A stretch of DNA of 64,000 nucleotides from JADJPF01 sp964492845. Its GTDB lineage: Bacteria; Acidobacteriota; Blastocatellia; Chloracidobacteriales; JADJPF01. The notes beneath the pieces are model-generated. The model searched no databases, was not told where the DNA came from, and worked only from the letters and a program-made list of their open reading frames with translations. Below are positions 8,446 to 16,565 of this stretch, piece by piece. The first letter of the stretch is position 1. Every line of letters starts with the position of its first letter. A program made the position numbers and the translations under genes. The stretch lies in the NCBI GenBank assembly GCA_964492845.1, contig CAZBMZ010000002.1:124001-188000 (forward strand), given 5' to 3'.

Positions 8446-11400
8446 CTAGACACCTGCATCTTTGTTTAATTCTTGGGTTAGTTCTGCTAAGTCATTATAA
8501 ACAATTTGCTTATTTTTTAAGAAACTAACACGGTTTGCATAAGTATTTAATTCTGATGATAGTAAATCTATTACTTCCACAGATTTACGCAGTAGTTTAA
8601 CAGCAGCTTTTTTATCTCCTTTTACTATTTCACAACGTGCAAGACCATATAAGGCACGCCATTCAAAAACCGGACTACCAGATTGGCGGGAAAGATCTAA
8701 AGCATATTTATAGTAGCTTTGAGCGTCTTTCATATTGTTAATAGCTGATAGAGAATCACCTATGCTAACTAAGGTTTCTAGCTCTGTAGGTCTAAGTCCT
8801 AGTTCTTGAATTAATTTTTGTGCTTTAACAAATTCTGAAAGGGCTGTTTCGTGATTACCTTGACCTTGGTAAAGTAGCCCAATGTTAAGCAAAATAGATG
8901 CTTCTGTAGAACGATCAGATGTTTCTTTAGTAATTGCTAAGGCTTGTTGGTAATACTCATAAGCCTCTTGATAACGCATTTGACGACGATAATGCTCGCC
9001 TATGTTATTAAGAATAGAAGTTTCACGTAGTCGATAACCCATATCACGAGCAACTTTTAGGGCGCGTTCAAAATTTCTTAAGGCATCAGGAAATAGACCA
9101 ATTTCTAAGAGTATTGCCCCACTCAGGTTATAACAACGTTCCTGGACTAGTCTATAGCCTGTAATCGTGCTAATTTCCAAAGCTCGTTGTGCTGACTCTT
9201 GAGCTTTTTCATACTGACCTAGACGAAAATAAATTACACCCATACCCCAAAGAGCATTGCTTTCTTGGAAACGGTCTTTGATTTTTCTAGCCAACACTAA
9301 AGCACCTTCATATTGTTCTAGGGCTTGGGAAAAATGTCCTAAGCCTTCATGAGATGCTCCTATTACCATTAAGGCTTGCACTTCCCATTCAGAATCTTCT
9401 ATTGAGGTAAGAACAGCTAAACCTTGCTCACCATATTCTAATCCGCGCGTTAATTGACCATATTGGCGATAAAGTTCACCAAGTGCAGTAAAAGCACGTC
9501 CAACTAGCTTTAATGATTTTACTTGTCGAGCAAGCTCTAAGGTTTGTCTTAATTGGGATTCAGCACGTTGATGATTGCCTAGCTGCATAAAAAGCTGGCC
9601 GTAATTTAAGTGATACTGTGCCATGCGGTCAGACTCAATCTGTAGCCCACAAGCAGCAAGCTGAAGGATTTTATTACCGCCAGTAGTACGATTTAAGCTT
9701 TCGTCCTTAAGCGAAGCCATTAAATTTTGAATAGATTTTTCTGCCCATTCATAATATTTAGCTGCTTCTGAGAAGGCTAAAGCACGCCAGGCTAGATTTC
9801 CTGCTTCTACAGCATAGCTTAGAGCATGTTCGTAATCTTCAGCATTATAGTAATGATAAACCAGTTCAGCCGCTATTTTATTGGCACGGTCAGCATAAAG
9901 TTCTTCTAATTTATTGCCAATTTGTTGGTGCAGACGCTTACGACGACGGCGGCTAGTTCGCTCATATAAAACTTTTCTAACTGTACTATGATAAAAAGAA
10001 TAGCGATCTTCTCGTGAATGAGGTTCTTCTTTTAAGATATGTTCTCTAAGCCCAGCTTCAACAATACTTAAAAGCTTATCTTCGTCAAATTCTGTAACAG
10101 CTTGCAGGGTTTCAAATGTAAATTCATCACCTAAAATAGCAGCTTGGGTAAAAACCTCTAAATCTTGAGCAGCTAGTTTTACTAAATGAGCTTCTACTAA
10201 ATCAACTACAGAGGTTGGAAGGTGAATTTCACTCACATCTTTACAATGCCAATTCTCTCCAGTCCATTGAATAGCTTTTTCTTCTTGAAGTAGTCGGACT
10301 ATTTCCATTATATAGAAAGGATTACCCTTAGTTTCTTGGCAAACCTTACTTAACATTGCTTGAGAAATATTTATATAGCCAAACATTGACTCCAAAACTT
10401 TGGCAGTTTCAGTTTCTGTTAAAGGTGATAGTTTAATTTGTTCTTGAAATCCATAGCGGCTCATCTGTCTTAGCCAACTACGCACAGGGTTATTTTCATT
10501 GGTTAATTCCCATTCGCGCGAAGTCGCAACAAAAAATAAGCGTTCTCCTGAACTATTGCGGATTAAATAAGCTAGAAAATCTAAAGTAAGCTCATCTGCC
10601 CATTGCAAATCATCTAAAAATAAAATTATTGGACGTAACTTAGATAAATTTACATAAATTCTTACTAAATAATCAAAAATACGGTATTTTTCTTGTTCTG
10701 CATTAGCAGCAGCTTCACCACTAAGTAATATAGATAAAGGGTCATTACTACTAAAATCTGTGATAACTTGACCTGCCATAGAACCAAAAACTTCTTTGGT
10801 TTCTGTTTGGTTATATTCCATTAGGTAATGAATTGAACCTCGCAGGGAATCACAAAAAGCTTTATAAGGAATTGCTCCACCAGATTCATAGAAGCGACCT
10901 TGTAAAAATAAAACATCTTTTCCAGCAGATTGGCGGCGAAACTCTTCTACTAGCCGGGTTTTACCTAGTCCAGCATCACCAGTAATTAATACAAAACGAC
11001 CTCGACCAGCTACGCTTTGTTCAAAGCTACGTTGTATTTTTTCTAACTCGGTTTTACGACCTACAAAGTTTTCAAACTGAATTTGAGGTTCTACACTGCT
11101 TGTTAGTTGACTAAGCTGGCCGCTTTGACCCTTACGAGCAACTTGGCTATGACCTAAAGTTTTTGCTTTTGCTAAGGATTGTTTAGCAATTTCAAAAAGG
11201 TCTGTAGCATCTGTGCTATCCATAGGATAAAAGGCTATTCCTGCTGATAGTGAAACTTCTAGCCCGTCAGGTAACTCTTTAGTAAGTAACCGGGTTTGCT
11301 TTACTACGTTAATTAACTTAGTCGCAAGCTGAACTAATAAATCAGGTTGTTTAGTTGCTGCCATAGTAGTAAAACCGTCGCCAGGTGCGCGGCAAAGTGT

Positions 11401-12681
11401 CATTTGTTCAGGGAGGTTTTGACTTAGTAGATGTCCTACTTCTCTAATTAATAAATCGCCAAGTAGATAGCCGTAAGTATTGTTTACTTGTTTAAGCTTA
11501 TCTACACCAAAAATAATTATTCCAAGAGGCTCATTTAGTTGCGCACAACGAAGTAAAGTTTCTTCTAAATTACGAATAAAATAACCGTGTGAATGAAGCC
11601 CAGTTAAACTATCATAATTAAGAAGTCCGCTTTTACGTGCTGAAGAGTTTGCACCTGTTTTAGGAGGTGTAAGAAATTTATTGCTAGCGGCTTCAGAAAT
11701 AGGCTCAATCAAGATTTCTACAGATTCAGTAAGTGTAATACCAGCTAATGCTTGCTCTAATTCCTGGCCCATTTCACGAGCAGTTGCAGGGCGTTTATTA
11801 CGATCTTTTGCTAGTGAACGTAAAATAGCTGTTTCCACTGCTTCAGTAATATCAGGGCGGACTTTGCGAATTGATGGCGGTGGCTCAGTTGCATGTTGAA
11901 TAATTACTGCCGAAAGTGTACGACCCCTAAAAGGTACATTTCCAGTAAGTAGTTCATATAGAATAATTCCTAAACTGTAGATATCGGCTCTTGGGTCAAG
12001 AGGCTCTCCGCGACATTGCTCAGGAGAAATATAGTAAGGTGTTCCTACCATCATTCCTGCTTCAGTTAATTTAGTTAAGGCATCACTAATAATATGTTCC
12101 CGAAGTTCTGCAACGCCAAAATCTACAACTTTAATACTTTCAGAATTATCTGAAAGCTTTTCTACCATAATATTTTCTGGCTTTAAGTCACGGTGAATGA
12201 TTCCTGCTTCATGTGCTGCATGTACAGCATTGCAAACAGTACTAATTAAAGAAATTGCTCTTGGAATGGATAAAGTTTTTTGTTCTTTTAATTCGTCTCT
12301 TAAGCTATGGCCCCGGATATATTCCATTACCAAAAAGGTATTGCCTTCTGGTAAATTTCCCATGTCATGTATTGTTACTACACAATTATGACGAATACGA
12401 GCAGCAGCTTGAGCTTCACGCCGAAACCGAGCTACAGCTAAGGGATTTTTTAAAGATTCTTCATTAAGAATTTTAACGGCAACACTATCACCTATTTGCA
12501 TTCTAGTTGCTAGATAGACAGTTGCCATACCACCAATACCAATACAGCTTTCTAAGCGGTATTTTCCTTCTAGCAGTTTACCTAGCATAGGATCTGGGCC
12601 AGTTTGTAGTGATTGACCATCATAAGGACACATTATTACAGCATCGCTATATTCTTGGTGGCAAATAGGACAGCGTTTCAT
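8446..12681 (-). CDS. Ser/Thr protein kinase - degenerate GGDEF - AAA ATPase - TPR fusion
   Basis: A 1411-residue signalling protein. The N-terminus is a zinc-ribbon-like stub (Cys 4, 7, 18; MCPYDG). A Hanks-type kinase spans about 40-315: glycine loop IGIGGMATVY, Lys 70 (VAVK), catalytic HRDLKPEN (Asp 165), DFG 187-189 and GTPYYISPEQ; it looks catalytically complete. Residues about 355-515 form a GGDEF fold (YDSLTGLHSHGYF, GVDKLKQVNNTYGYLLGD), but the signature loop reads APGDGF, so cyclase activity is doubtful. An ATPase follows with Walker A GDAGLGKT (568-575) and Walker B ILFLDD (about 686-691). The last 450 residues are TPR-like repeats. This resembles kinase-LuxR/AfsR-style STAND regulators without a DNA-binding end. 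No transmembrane segment is seen. It lies between trpE and trpG. Confidence 0.92.
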   Translation of the reverse strand: MKRCPICHQEYSDAVIMCPYDGQSLQTGPDPMLGKLLEGKYRLESCIGIGGMATVYLATRMQIGDSVAVKILNEESLKNPLAVARFRREAQAAARIRHNCVVTIHDMGNLPEGNTFLVMEYIRGHSLRDELKEQKTLSIPRAISLISTVCNAVHAAHEAGIIHRDLKPENIMVEKLSDNSESIKVVDFGVAELREHIISDALTKLTEAGMMVGTPYYISPEQCRGEPLDPRADIYSLGIILYELLTGNVPFRGRTLSAVIIQHATEPPPSIRKVRPDITEAVETAILRSLAKDRNKRPATAREMGQELEQALAGITLTESVEILIEPISEAASNKFLTPPKTGANSSARKSGLLNYDSLTGLHSHGYFIRNLEETLLRCAQLNEPLGIIIFGVDKLKQVNNTYGYLLGDLLIREVGHLLSQNLPEQMTLCRAPGDGFTTMAATKQPDLLVQLATKLINVVKQTRLLTKELPDGLEVSLSAGIAFYPMDSTDATDLFEIAKQSLAKAKTLGHSQVARKGQSGQLSQLTSSVEPQIQFENFVGRKTELEKIQRSFEQSVAGRGRFVLITGDAGLGKTRLVEEFRRQSAGKDVLFLQGRFYESGGAIPYKAFCDSLRGSIHYLMEYNQTETKEVFGSMAGQVITDFSSNDPLSILLSGEAAANAEQEKYRIFDYLVRIYVNLSKLRPIILFLDDLQWADELTLDFLAYLIRNSSGERLFFVATSREWELTNENNPVRSWLRQMSRYGFQEQIKLSPLTETETAKVLESMFGYINISQAMLSKVCQETKGNPFYIMEIVRLLQEEKAIQWTGENWHCKDVSEIHLPTSVVDLVEAHLVKLAAQDLEVFTQAAILGDEFTFETLQAVTEFDEDKLLSIVEAGLREHILKEEPHSREDRYSFYHSTVRKVLYERTSRRRRKRLHQQIGNKLEELYADRANKIAAELVYHYYNAEDYEHALSYAVEAGNLAWRALAFSEAAKYYEWAEKSIQNLMASLKDESLNRTTGGNKILQLAACGLQIESDRMAQYHLNYGQLFMQLGNHQRAESQLRQTLELARQVKSLKLVGRAFTALGELYRQYGQLTRGLEYGEQGLAVLTSIEDSEWEVQALMVIGASHEGLGHFSQALEQYEGALVLARKIKDRFQESNALWGMGVIYFRLGQYEKAQESAQRALEISTITGYRLVQERCYNLSGAILLEIGLFPDALRNFERALKVARDMGYRLRETSILNNIGEHYRRQMRYQEAYEYYQQALAITKETSDRSTEASILLNIGLLYQGQGNHETALSEFVKAQKLIQELGLRPTELETLVSIGDSLSAINNMKDAQSYYKYALDLSRQSGSPVFEWRALYGLARCEIVKGDKKAAVKLLRKSVEVIDLLSSELNTYANRVSFLKNKQIVYNDLAELTQELNKDAGV

Positions 12682-12790
12682 AAAATTTTTAATTTACTGG
12701 CGATCTATAGATTTAAGTTTATTACTCTATAAATAAAGTAAGTTAGTATTTGAATCTTAAAAAATAAATGTAGTTTTAGATCTAGGCTTT

Positions 12791-14296
12791 TTATAGCTCT
12801 TTTTCTGCTATTTCTACAGCTTTAAGTAAAGCACGGGCTTTATTTACAGTTTCAATATATTCTTTTTCTGGAACTGAATCAGCAACAATACCTGCTCCAG
12901 CCTGTATATAAGCTTTACTATCTTTTACTAGAATTGTACGAATAGCAATACAAGAATCAAGATTTCCTGAATAATCTAAATACATAACAGCCCCAGCATA
13001 TGGCCCTCGTCTAGTAGGTTCAAGTTCATCAATAACTTCTAAGGCTCTTACCTTTGGTGCGCCTGAAACTGTACCTGCTGGAAAGCAAGATACTAAAGCA
13101 TCAAAACAATCATTGCCAACCCGCAGTTCACTACGTAGTTTTGATACCATGTGCATTACATGCGAATAGCGTTCAATAGACATTAAATCTAATGCTTCTA
13201 CAGAGCCAATTTCAGATACACGACCCAAGTCATTACGGCCCAGGTCAACTAGCATAATATGTTCTGCAACCTCTTTTTCATCTGCACGAAGTTCTTCACC
13301 TAATAAAGCATCATCAATATCATCTACACCTCTTGCCCTAGTTCCAGCGATTGGCCGATAATCTAGTTTTCTGTCCTTACAACGAACTAGCATTTCTGGA
13401 GAAGCACCTACTAAAGACATATCTCCCATATTTAAGTAAAACATATAAGGTGAAGGGTTAATCATACGTAAGGCACGGTAGATTTGAAATGCTGGAGTAG
13501 AAATACTAGTTTCAAACCTTTGTGATAGAACAACTTGAAAAATATTGCCTGCTTTAATATGTTCTTTGGCTCGTAATACAGATGTTTCAAATTGTTCTTT
13601 TGTAAAGTTAGAACGTACTAGAAAAGATGCAGTAAGTTTGTCTTGACCAGAATAATTAGTATTTTTGCTAGGAAGGATAAGAGGGGTGTTAAGTTTTTGT
13701 TCTATTTGCTCAATTTCTACTAAGGCTTCCTGATATTTTTCCTCTAAACTTGCAGCATCAGTTCGTTGGGTAAATACATTAACAATTATTATTAGCTGTT
13801 GTTTTACATGATCAAAAGCCAAAATAGACGAAAAAAACATAAGTAAAGCATCATCTATCTTTAAGTCATCAGGGTTTTTATTAGGTATTCTTTCAAACCA
13901 ACGCACCATATCATAACTTAAATATCCAACGGCTCCACCAGTGAAAGGCGGTAGATTGGGGGGTTTTACAGGAATTAAATGACCTAAATATTGGCGTAAA
14001 GCATCTAGTAATGTTCCTGGCAGGCGTTCTACTTGACCTTTTTTAATTGTCTCTACTGTGCGGCCACGTACCCGCATAATTAAGTGAGGTTCTACGCCTA
14101 GAAAAGAATAGCGAGCAACTTGCTCGCCTCCCTCAATTGATTCTAGTAAAAAGCAGTAAGGATTAGACTGTTGAAGTCTTAAGTAGGCTGCTACAGGGGT
14201 GAGTAAGTCAGCAGCAATTCTTTTGGCTATAGGAATAACATTTCCTTGGCTAGCCATCTCAGCAAATTCTGAAAAGTTTTTTGGGGTAACAAACAT
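12791..14296 (-). CDS. trpE: Anthranilate synthase component I
   Basis: A 501-residue chorismate-utilising enzyme making anthranilate with the glutaminase TrpG. I start it at ATG 14294-14296 (MFVTPKNFSEF), 4 bases after hisIE stops; the longer frame begins at a GTG inside hisIE and adds 13 unrelated residues. The N-terminal domain has GNVIPIAKRIAADLLTPV and SIEGGE (typical of the Trp-feedback site region). The catalytic domain shows FQVVLSQRFE, RPIAGTRARG, DEKEVAEHIMLVDLGRNDLG, CFPAGTVSGAPKVRA and YAGAVMYLDYSGN. It follows hisIE directly and is separated by 109 bases from the kinase gene. Confidence 0.96.
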   Translation of the reverse strand: MFVTPKNFSEFAEMASQGNVIPIAKRIAADLLTPVAAYLRLQQSNPYCFLLESIEGGEQVARYSFLGVEPHLIMRVRGRTVETIKKGQVERLPGTLLDALRQYLGHLIPVKPPNLPPFTGGAVGYLSYDMVRWFERIPNKNPDDLKIDDALLMFFSSILAFDHVKQQLIIIVNVFTQRTDAASLEEKYQEALVEIEQIEQKLNTPLILPSKNTNYSGQDKLTASFLVRSNFTKEQFETSVLRAKEHIKAGNIFQVVLSQRFETSISTPAFQIYRALRMINPSPYMFYLNMGDMSLVGASPEMLVRCKDRKLDYRPIAGTRARGVDDIDDALLGEELRADEKEVAEHIMLVDLGRNDLGRVSEIGSVEALDLMSIERYSHVMHMVSKLRSELRVGNDCFDALVSCFPAGTVSGAPKVRALEVIDELEPTRRGPYAGAVMYLDYSGNLDSCIAIRTILVKDSKAYIQAGAGIVADSVPEKEYIETVNKARALLKAVEIAEKEL

Positions 14297-14300
14297 GACT

Positions 14301-14993
14301 TTATGTGTACTTTCGCTCGGTAGCTTTACTAGCACGTTGTTTTAGCTCATTAAATATATCTTCTAAATGTACACCTCGCTCACTCATTAAAACTAGTAGG
14401 TGATAAAGTAAATCAGATATTTCTGCTGCCATTTGTTGGGTAGAATGATTTTTAGCAGCAATAATGGTTTCTGCCGATTCTTCCCCAACTTTTTTTAGAA
14501 TCTTATCTAGTCCAGCATTAAATAGATAAGTGGTATATGAACCTTCTGGACGTTTCTTTTTTCTTTCTTCTATTAGGCGATAAAGTTCATCTAGGAGAAT
14601 GCCTAATTCTAATGAACTTTGATTTACTAGGGAAATACTTTTTTGCAAATGCTGGTATTCATTTTCTTGTAATGGGCGATGAAAACAAGTATCTTCGCCT
14701 AAGTGACAAGCTGGGCCTTCAGGGTCAACCATCACTACTAGCGCGTCTCCATCACAATCTAAGCGAATGTCTACAACATTTTGGAAGTTACCAGAAGTTC
14801 CCCCCTTGTGCCATAATTCTTTCCGTGAGCGACTCCAAAACCAGGTTTGTCCTGTTTGAAGTGTACGAGTTAGGCTTTCCTCATTCATATAGGCAAGTGT
14901 CAAAATCTCATTCGTGCGAGAATGTTGGACAACAGCCGGGATTAGCCCTTGCTCGTCAAACTTTAAGTTTTGAATAAGTATTTCGACAGACAT
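14301..14993 (-). CDS. hisI: Bifunctional phosphoribosyl-AMP cyclohydrolase / phosphoribosyl-ATP pyrophosphatase
   Basis: A 230-residue HisIE fusion catalysing steps 2 and 3 of histidine synthesis. The HisI part (1-about 115) has LTLAYMNEESL, WFWSRSRKELWHKG, then DCDGDALVVMV and the metal-site cysteines in GPACHLGEDTCF. The HisE part (about 130-230) has the helical MazG-like pattern with KKVGEESAETIIAAKN and EISDLLYHLLVLM. Length fits the family. An AGGAG lies about 13 bases before the ATG on the minus strand. It precedes trpE, so histidine and tryptophan genes share a transcript; both pathways use PRPP (known), which may explain the grouping. Confidence 0.96.
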   Translation of the reverse strand: MSVEILIQNLKFDEQGLIPAVVQHSRTNEILTLAYMNEESLTRTLQTGQTWFWSRSRKELWHKGGTSGNFQNVVDIRLDCDGDALVVMVDPEGPACHLGEDTCFHRPLQENEYQHLQKSISLVNQSSLELGILLDELYRLIEERKKKRPEGSYTTYLFNAGLDKILKKVGEESAETIIAAKNHSTQQMAAEISDLLYHLLVLMSERGVHLEDIFNELKQRASKATERKYT

Positions 14994-15114
14994 AAACAGT
15001 TTTTTACTCCTAGAGAATATTTTTACTTGATTTGCTTGCTATTTTAGCAAAACTTATTTGCTTAGGACAAAGCAGGATGGGATTTTTAATGATTAGAAGA
15101 CTTTTTATAACTCT

Positions 15115-15399
15115 TTAGTTGTTAGGCGGCCATTTTTGCGCTCCATGCAACACTCGTAAGATTTCTATTTCTTGGTTTTGGATTCTATAAATAACAATGT
15201 AAGGTGTACCAACAATGACTAGTTCTCTAGTGTTTTCTACTCTGCCTGGTCTACCCATTGCAGGTTGTTGGGCAAGATTAGAAATAGCAGAACGAATTTT
15301 ACTTATAAGTTTTCTTGCCTTAACGGGATTGTCTTCTGCAATATAATCAGCCAAGTTAGACAAATTATCAATTGCACTATTTACCCATTTAATTCTCAT
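15115..15399 (-). CDS. RelE/ParE-family toxin
   Basis: A 94-residue protein with the RelE/ParE fold pattern: IKWVNSAIDNLSNLADYIAEDNP at the start, then a helical middle (IRSAISNLAQQPAMGRPGR), RELVIVGTPYIVIYRI and IEILRVLHGAQKWPP at the end. Members inhibit either gyrase (ParE) or ribosomal translation (RelE); the sequence does not decide which. Its ATG overlaps the antitoxin stop by 4 bases (ATGA), the classic coupled arrangement. It lies downstream of hisF and upstream of hisIE, interrupting what is usually an adjacent pair. Confidence 0.9.
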   Translation of the reverse strand: MRIKWVNSAIDNLSNLADYIAEDNPVKARKLISKIRSAISNLAQQPAMGRPGRVENTRELVIVGTPYIVIYRIQNQEIEILRVLHGAQKWPPNN

Positions 15400-15635
15400 T
15401 GTTCACGCCATTTATCAAAAAACTTACTGATTTTTTCATCATCTGCAAATTCACCTGCATCAGCTTCAGCAATTGCTTGTTTAATTTCTTCTACTTGCCA
15501 TTTATGAAGCTCTATATAAGCACTTACAGCTTCATTTATTACATAAGACCGATCACGATCTAGGCTTTGGGCAATAGCATCCAAAATAGCTTTTTTATCT
15601 TGATCTAATCTAAAAGCAATTGTTTCTTTTGCCAT
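15396..15635 (-). CDS. Ribbon-helix-helix (CopG/ParD-like) antitoxin
   Basis: A 79-residue antitoxin. The first 45 residues are a ribbon-helix-helix DNA-binding domain (MAKETIAFRLDQDKKAILDA, then RDRSYVINEAVSAYI). The C-terminal tail (WQVEEIKQAIAEADAGEF, ending KFFDKWREQ) is the acidic helix that should wrap the toxin. Antitoxins of this class autorepress by binding repeats in their own promoter, and a 10-base direct repeat is present just upstream (15664-15687). An AAAGGAAA purine stretch precedes the ATG. Confidence 0.9.
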   Translation of the reverse strand: MAKETIAFRLDQDKKAILDAIAQSLDRDRSYVINEAVSAYIELHKWQVEEIKQAIAEADAGEFADDEKISKFFDKWREQ

Positions 15636-15663
15636 AATAGATTTCCTTTTATAAAGTTTTATA

Positions 15664-15687
15664 ATGCAGTGTATTGCAATGTAATGC
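15664..15687 (-). promoter_or_regulatory. Putative antitoxin operator (10-base direct repeats)
   Basis: On the plus strand TGCAGTGTAT (15665-15674), TGCAATGTAA (15675-15684) and a partial third unit TGC (15685-15687), with the 8-base palindrome ATTGCAAT at the junction. It lies about 30 bases upstream of the antitoxin ATG. Ribbon-helix-helix dimers bind such closely phased short repeats (family knowledge), so an autoregulatory operator is inferred. Confidence 0.45.
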
Positions 15688-15714
15688 TAGAAACAAGCTT
15701 TATTTTTAATAGTT

Positions 15715-16470
15715 TTACCTGACTAATACCGCTTGAGCAGCTAAATATTTTTTTGCTTCTGCAATGCTAAATTGCCCAAAATGAAATATTGATGCTGCTA
15801 AGACTGCCGCAGCTTTGCCCGTAGTTAAAGCTTGGTAAAGATGCTCAAGCGTTCCTGCTCCACCAGAAGCAATTACTGGAATTTTAACTGCATCAGCAAT
15901 TTGACTAGTTAGAGCTAGGTCATAGCCTTGTTTAGTTCCATCGCTATCCATACTAGTAAGTAAAATTTCACCTGCTCCTAGTTCTTCAACACGGCGGGCC
16001 CATTCTAAGGCGTTTAATCCTGTAGCTTTACGTCCGCCATGTGTGTAAACTTCCCATAAATTTGTCTTAACTTCTTTAGCATCAATAGCTACAACTATAC
16101 ATTGGCTCCCAAAACGTGTTGCTGCTTGTGAAATTAAACCATGATTATTTATTGCTGCTGTATTAATAGAAACTTTGTCTGCTCCAGCTAAAAGTATTTC
16201 TCTAATATCTTCAAGACTGCTAATTCCTCCTCCAACAGTGAAGGGAATAAAAACGCAATCTGCTACATCTCTTACCATCTTTAATACTGTCTTACGCTTA
16301 TCTGATGACGCAGTAATATCTAAGAAAATTAATTCATCTGCTCCTTCTTTATCATAGCGACGAGCTTGAGTTACTGGATCTCCTGCGTCAGATAAAGAAA
16401 GGAAATTAATACCTTTAACAACTCGGCCATTATCAACATCAAGACAAGGGATAATTCTTTTAGCAAGCAT
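15715..16470 (-). CDS. hisF: Imidazole glycerol phosphate synthase subunit HisF
   Basis: A 251-residue TIM-barrel cyclase that works with the HisH glutaminase to make IGP and AICAR in histidine synthesis. Catalytic Asp 11 (RIIPCLDVDNGRVVKG) and Asp 130 (VVAIDAKEV) are present, as are both phosphate-binding Gly loops (FTVGGGISS and VIASGGAG). The length is standard. The ATG has AAGGAA about 7 bases upstream. HisH is not in the window. It is the first gene of the his/trp run, followed by the toxin-antitoxin pair 80 bases later. Confidence 0.97.
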   Translation of the reverse strand: MLAKRIIPCLDVDNGRVVKGINFLSLSDAGDPVTQARRYDKEGADELIFLDITASSDKRKTVLKMVRDVADCVFIPFTVGGGISSLEDIREILLAGADKVSINTAAINNHGLISQAATRFGSQCIVVAIDAKEVKTNLWEVYTHGGRKATGLNALEWARRVEELGAGEILLTSMDSDGTKQGYDLALTSQIADAVKIPVIASGGAGTLEHLYQALTTGKAAAVLAASIFHFGQFSIAEAKKYLAAQAVLVR

Positions 16471-16489
16471 AAATTTCCTTAGAAGAAAA

Positions 16490-16517
16490 ATAGGCTTGCT
16501 ATCGTCAGCAAGCCTAT
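16490..16517 (-). terminator. Rho-independent terminator of the PpiD-like gene
   Basis: Stem ATAGGCTTGCT / AGCAAGCCTAT (perfect, 11 bp) with a 6-base loop. On the minus strand it is followed by TTTTTCTT. It lies about 50 bases past the end of the foldase gene and 20 bases before hisF, separating the two units. Confidence 0.8.
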
Positions 16518-16565
16518 GGTGTTGAATTTTTTAGCGGTTTTGGCGGTTGCTTCTCAAACAAACTT

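Noticed and set aside
8446..12681. Active diguanylate cyclase
   Set aside because: The signature loop reads APGDGF instead of GG(D/E)EF, so catalysis is unlikely although the fold is present.
14297..14335. GTG start for trpE inside hisIE
   Set aside because: It adds 13 residues unlike any TrpE; ATG 14296 gives the usual N-terminus.
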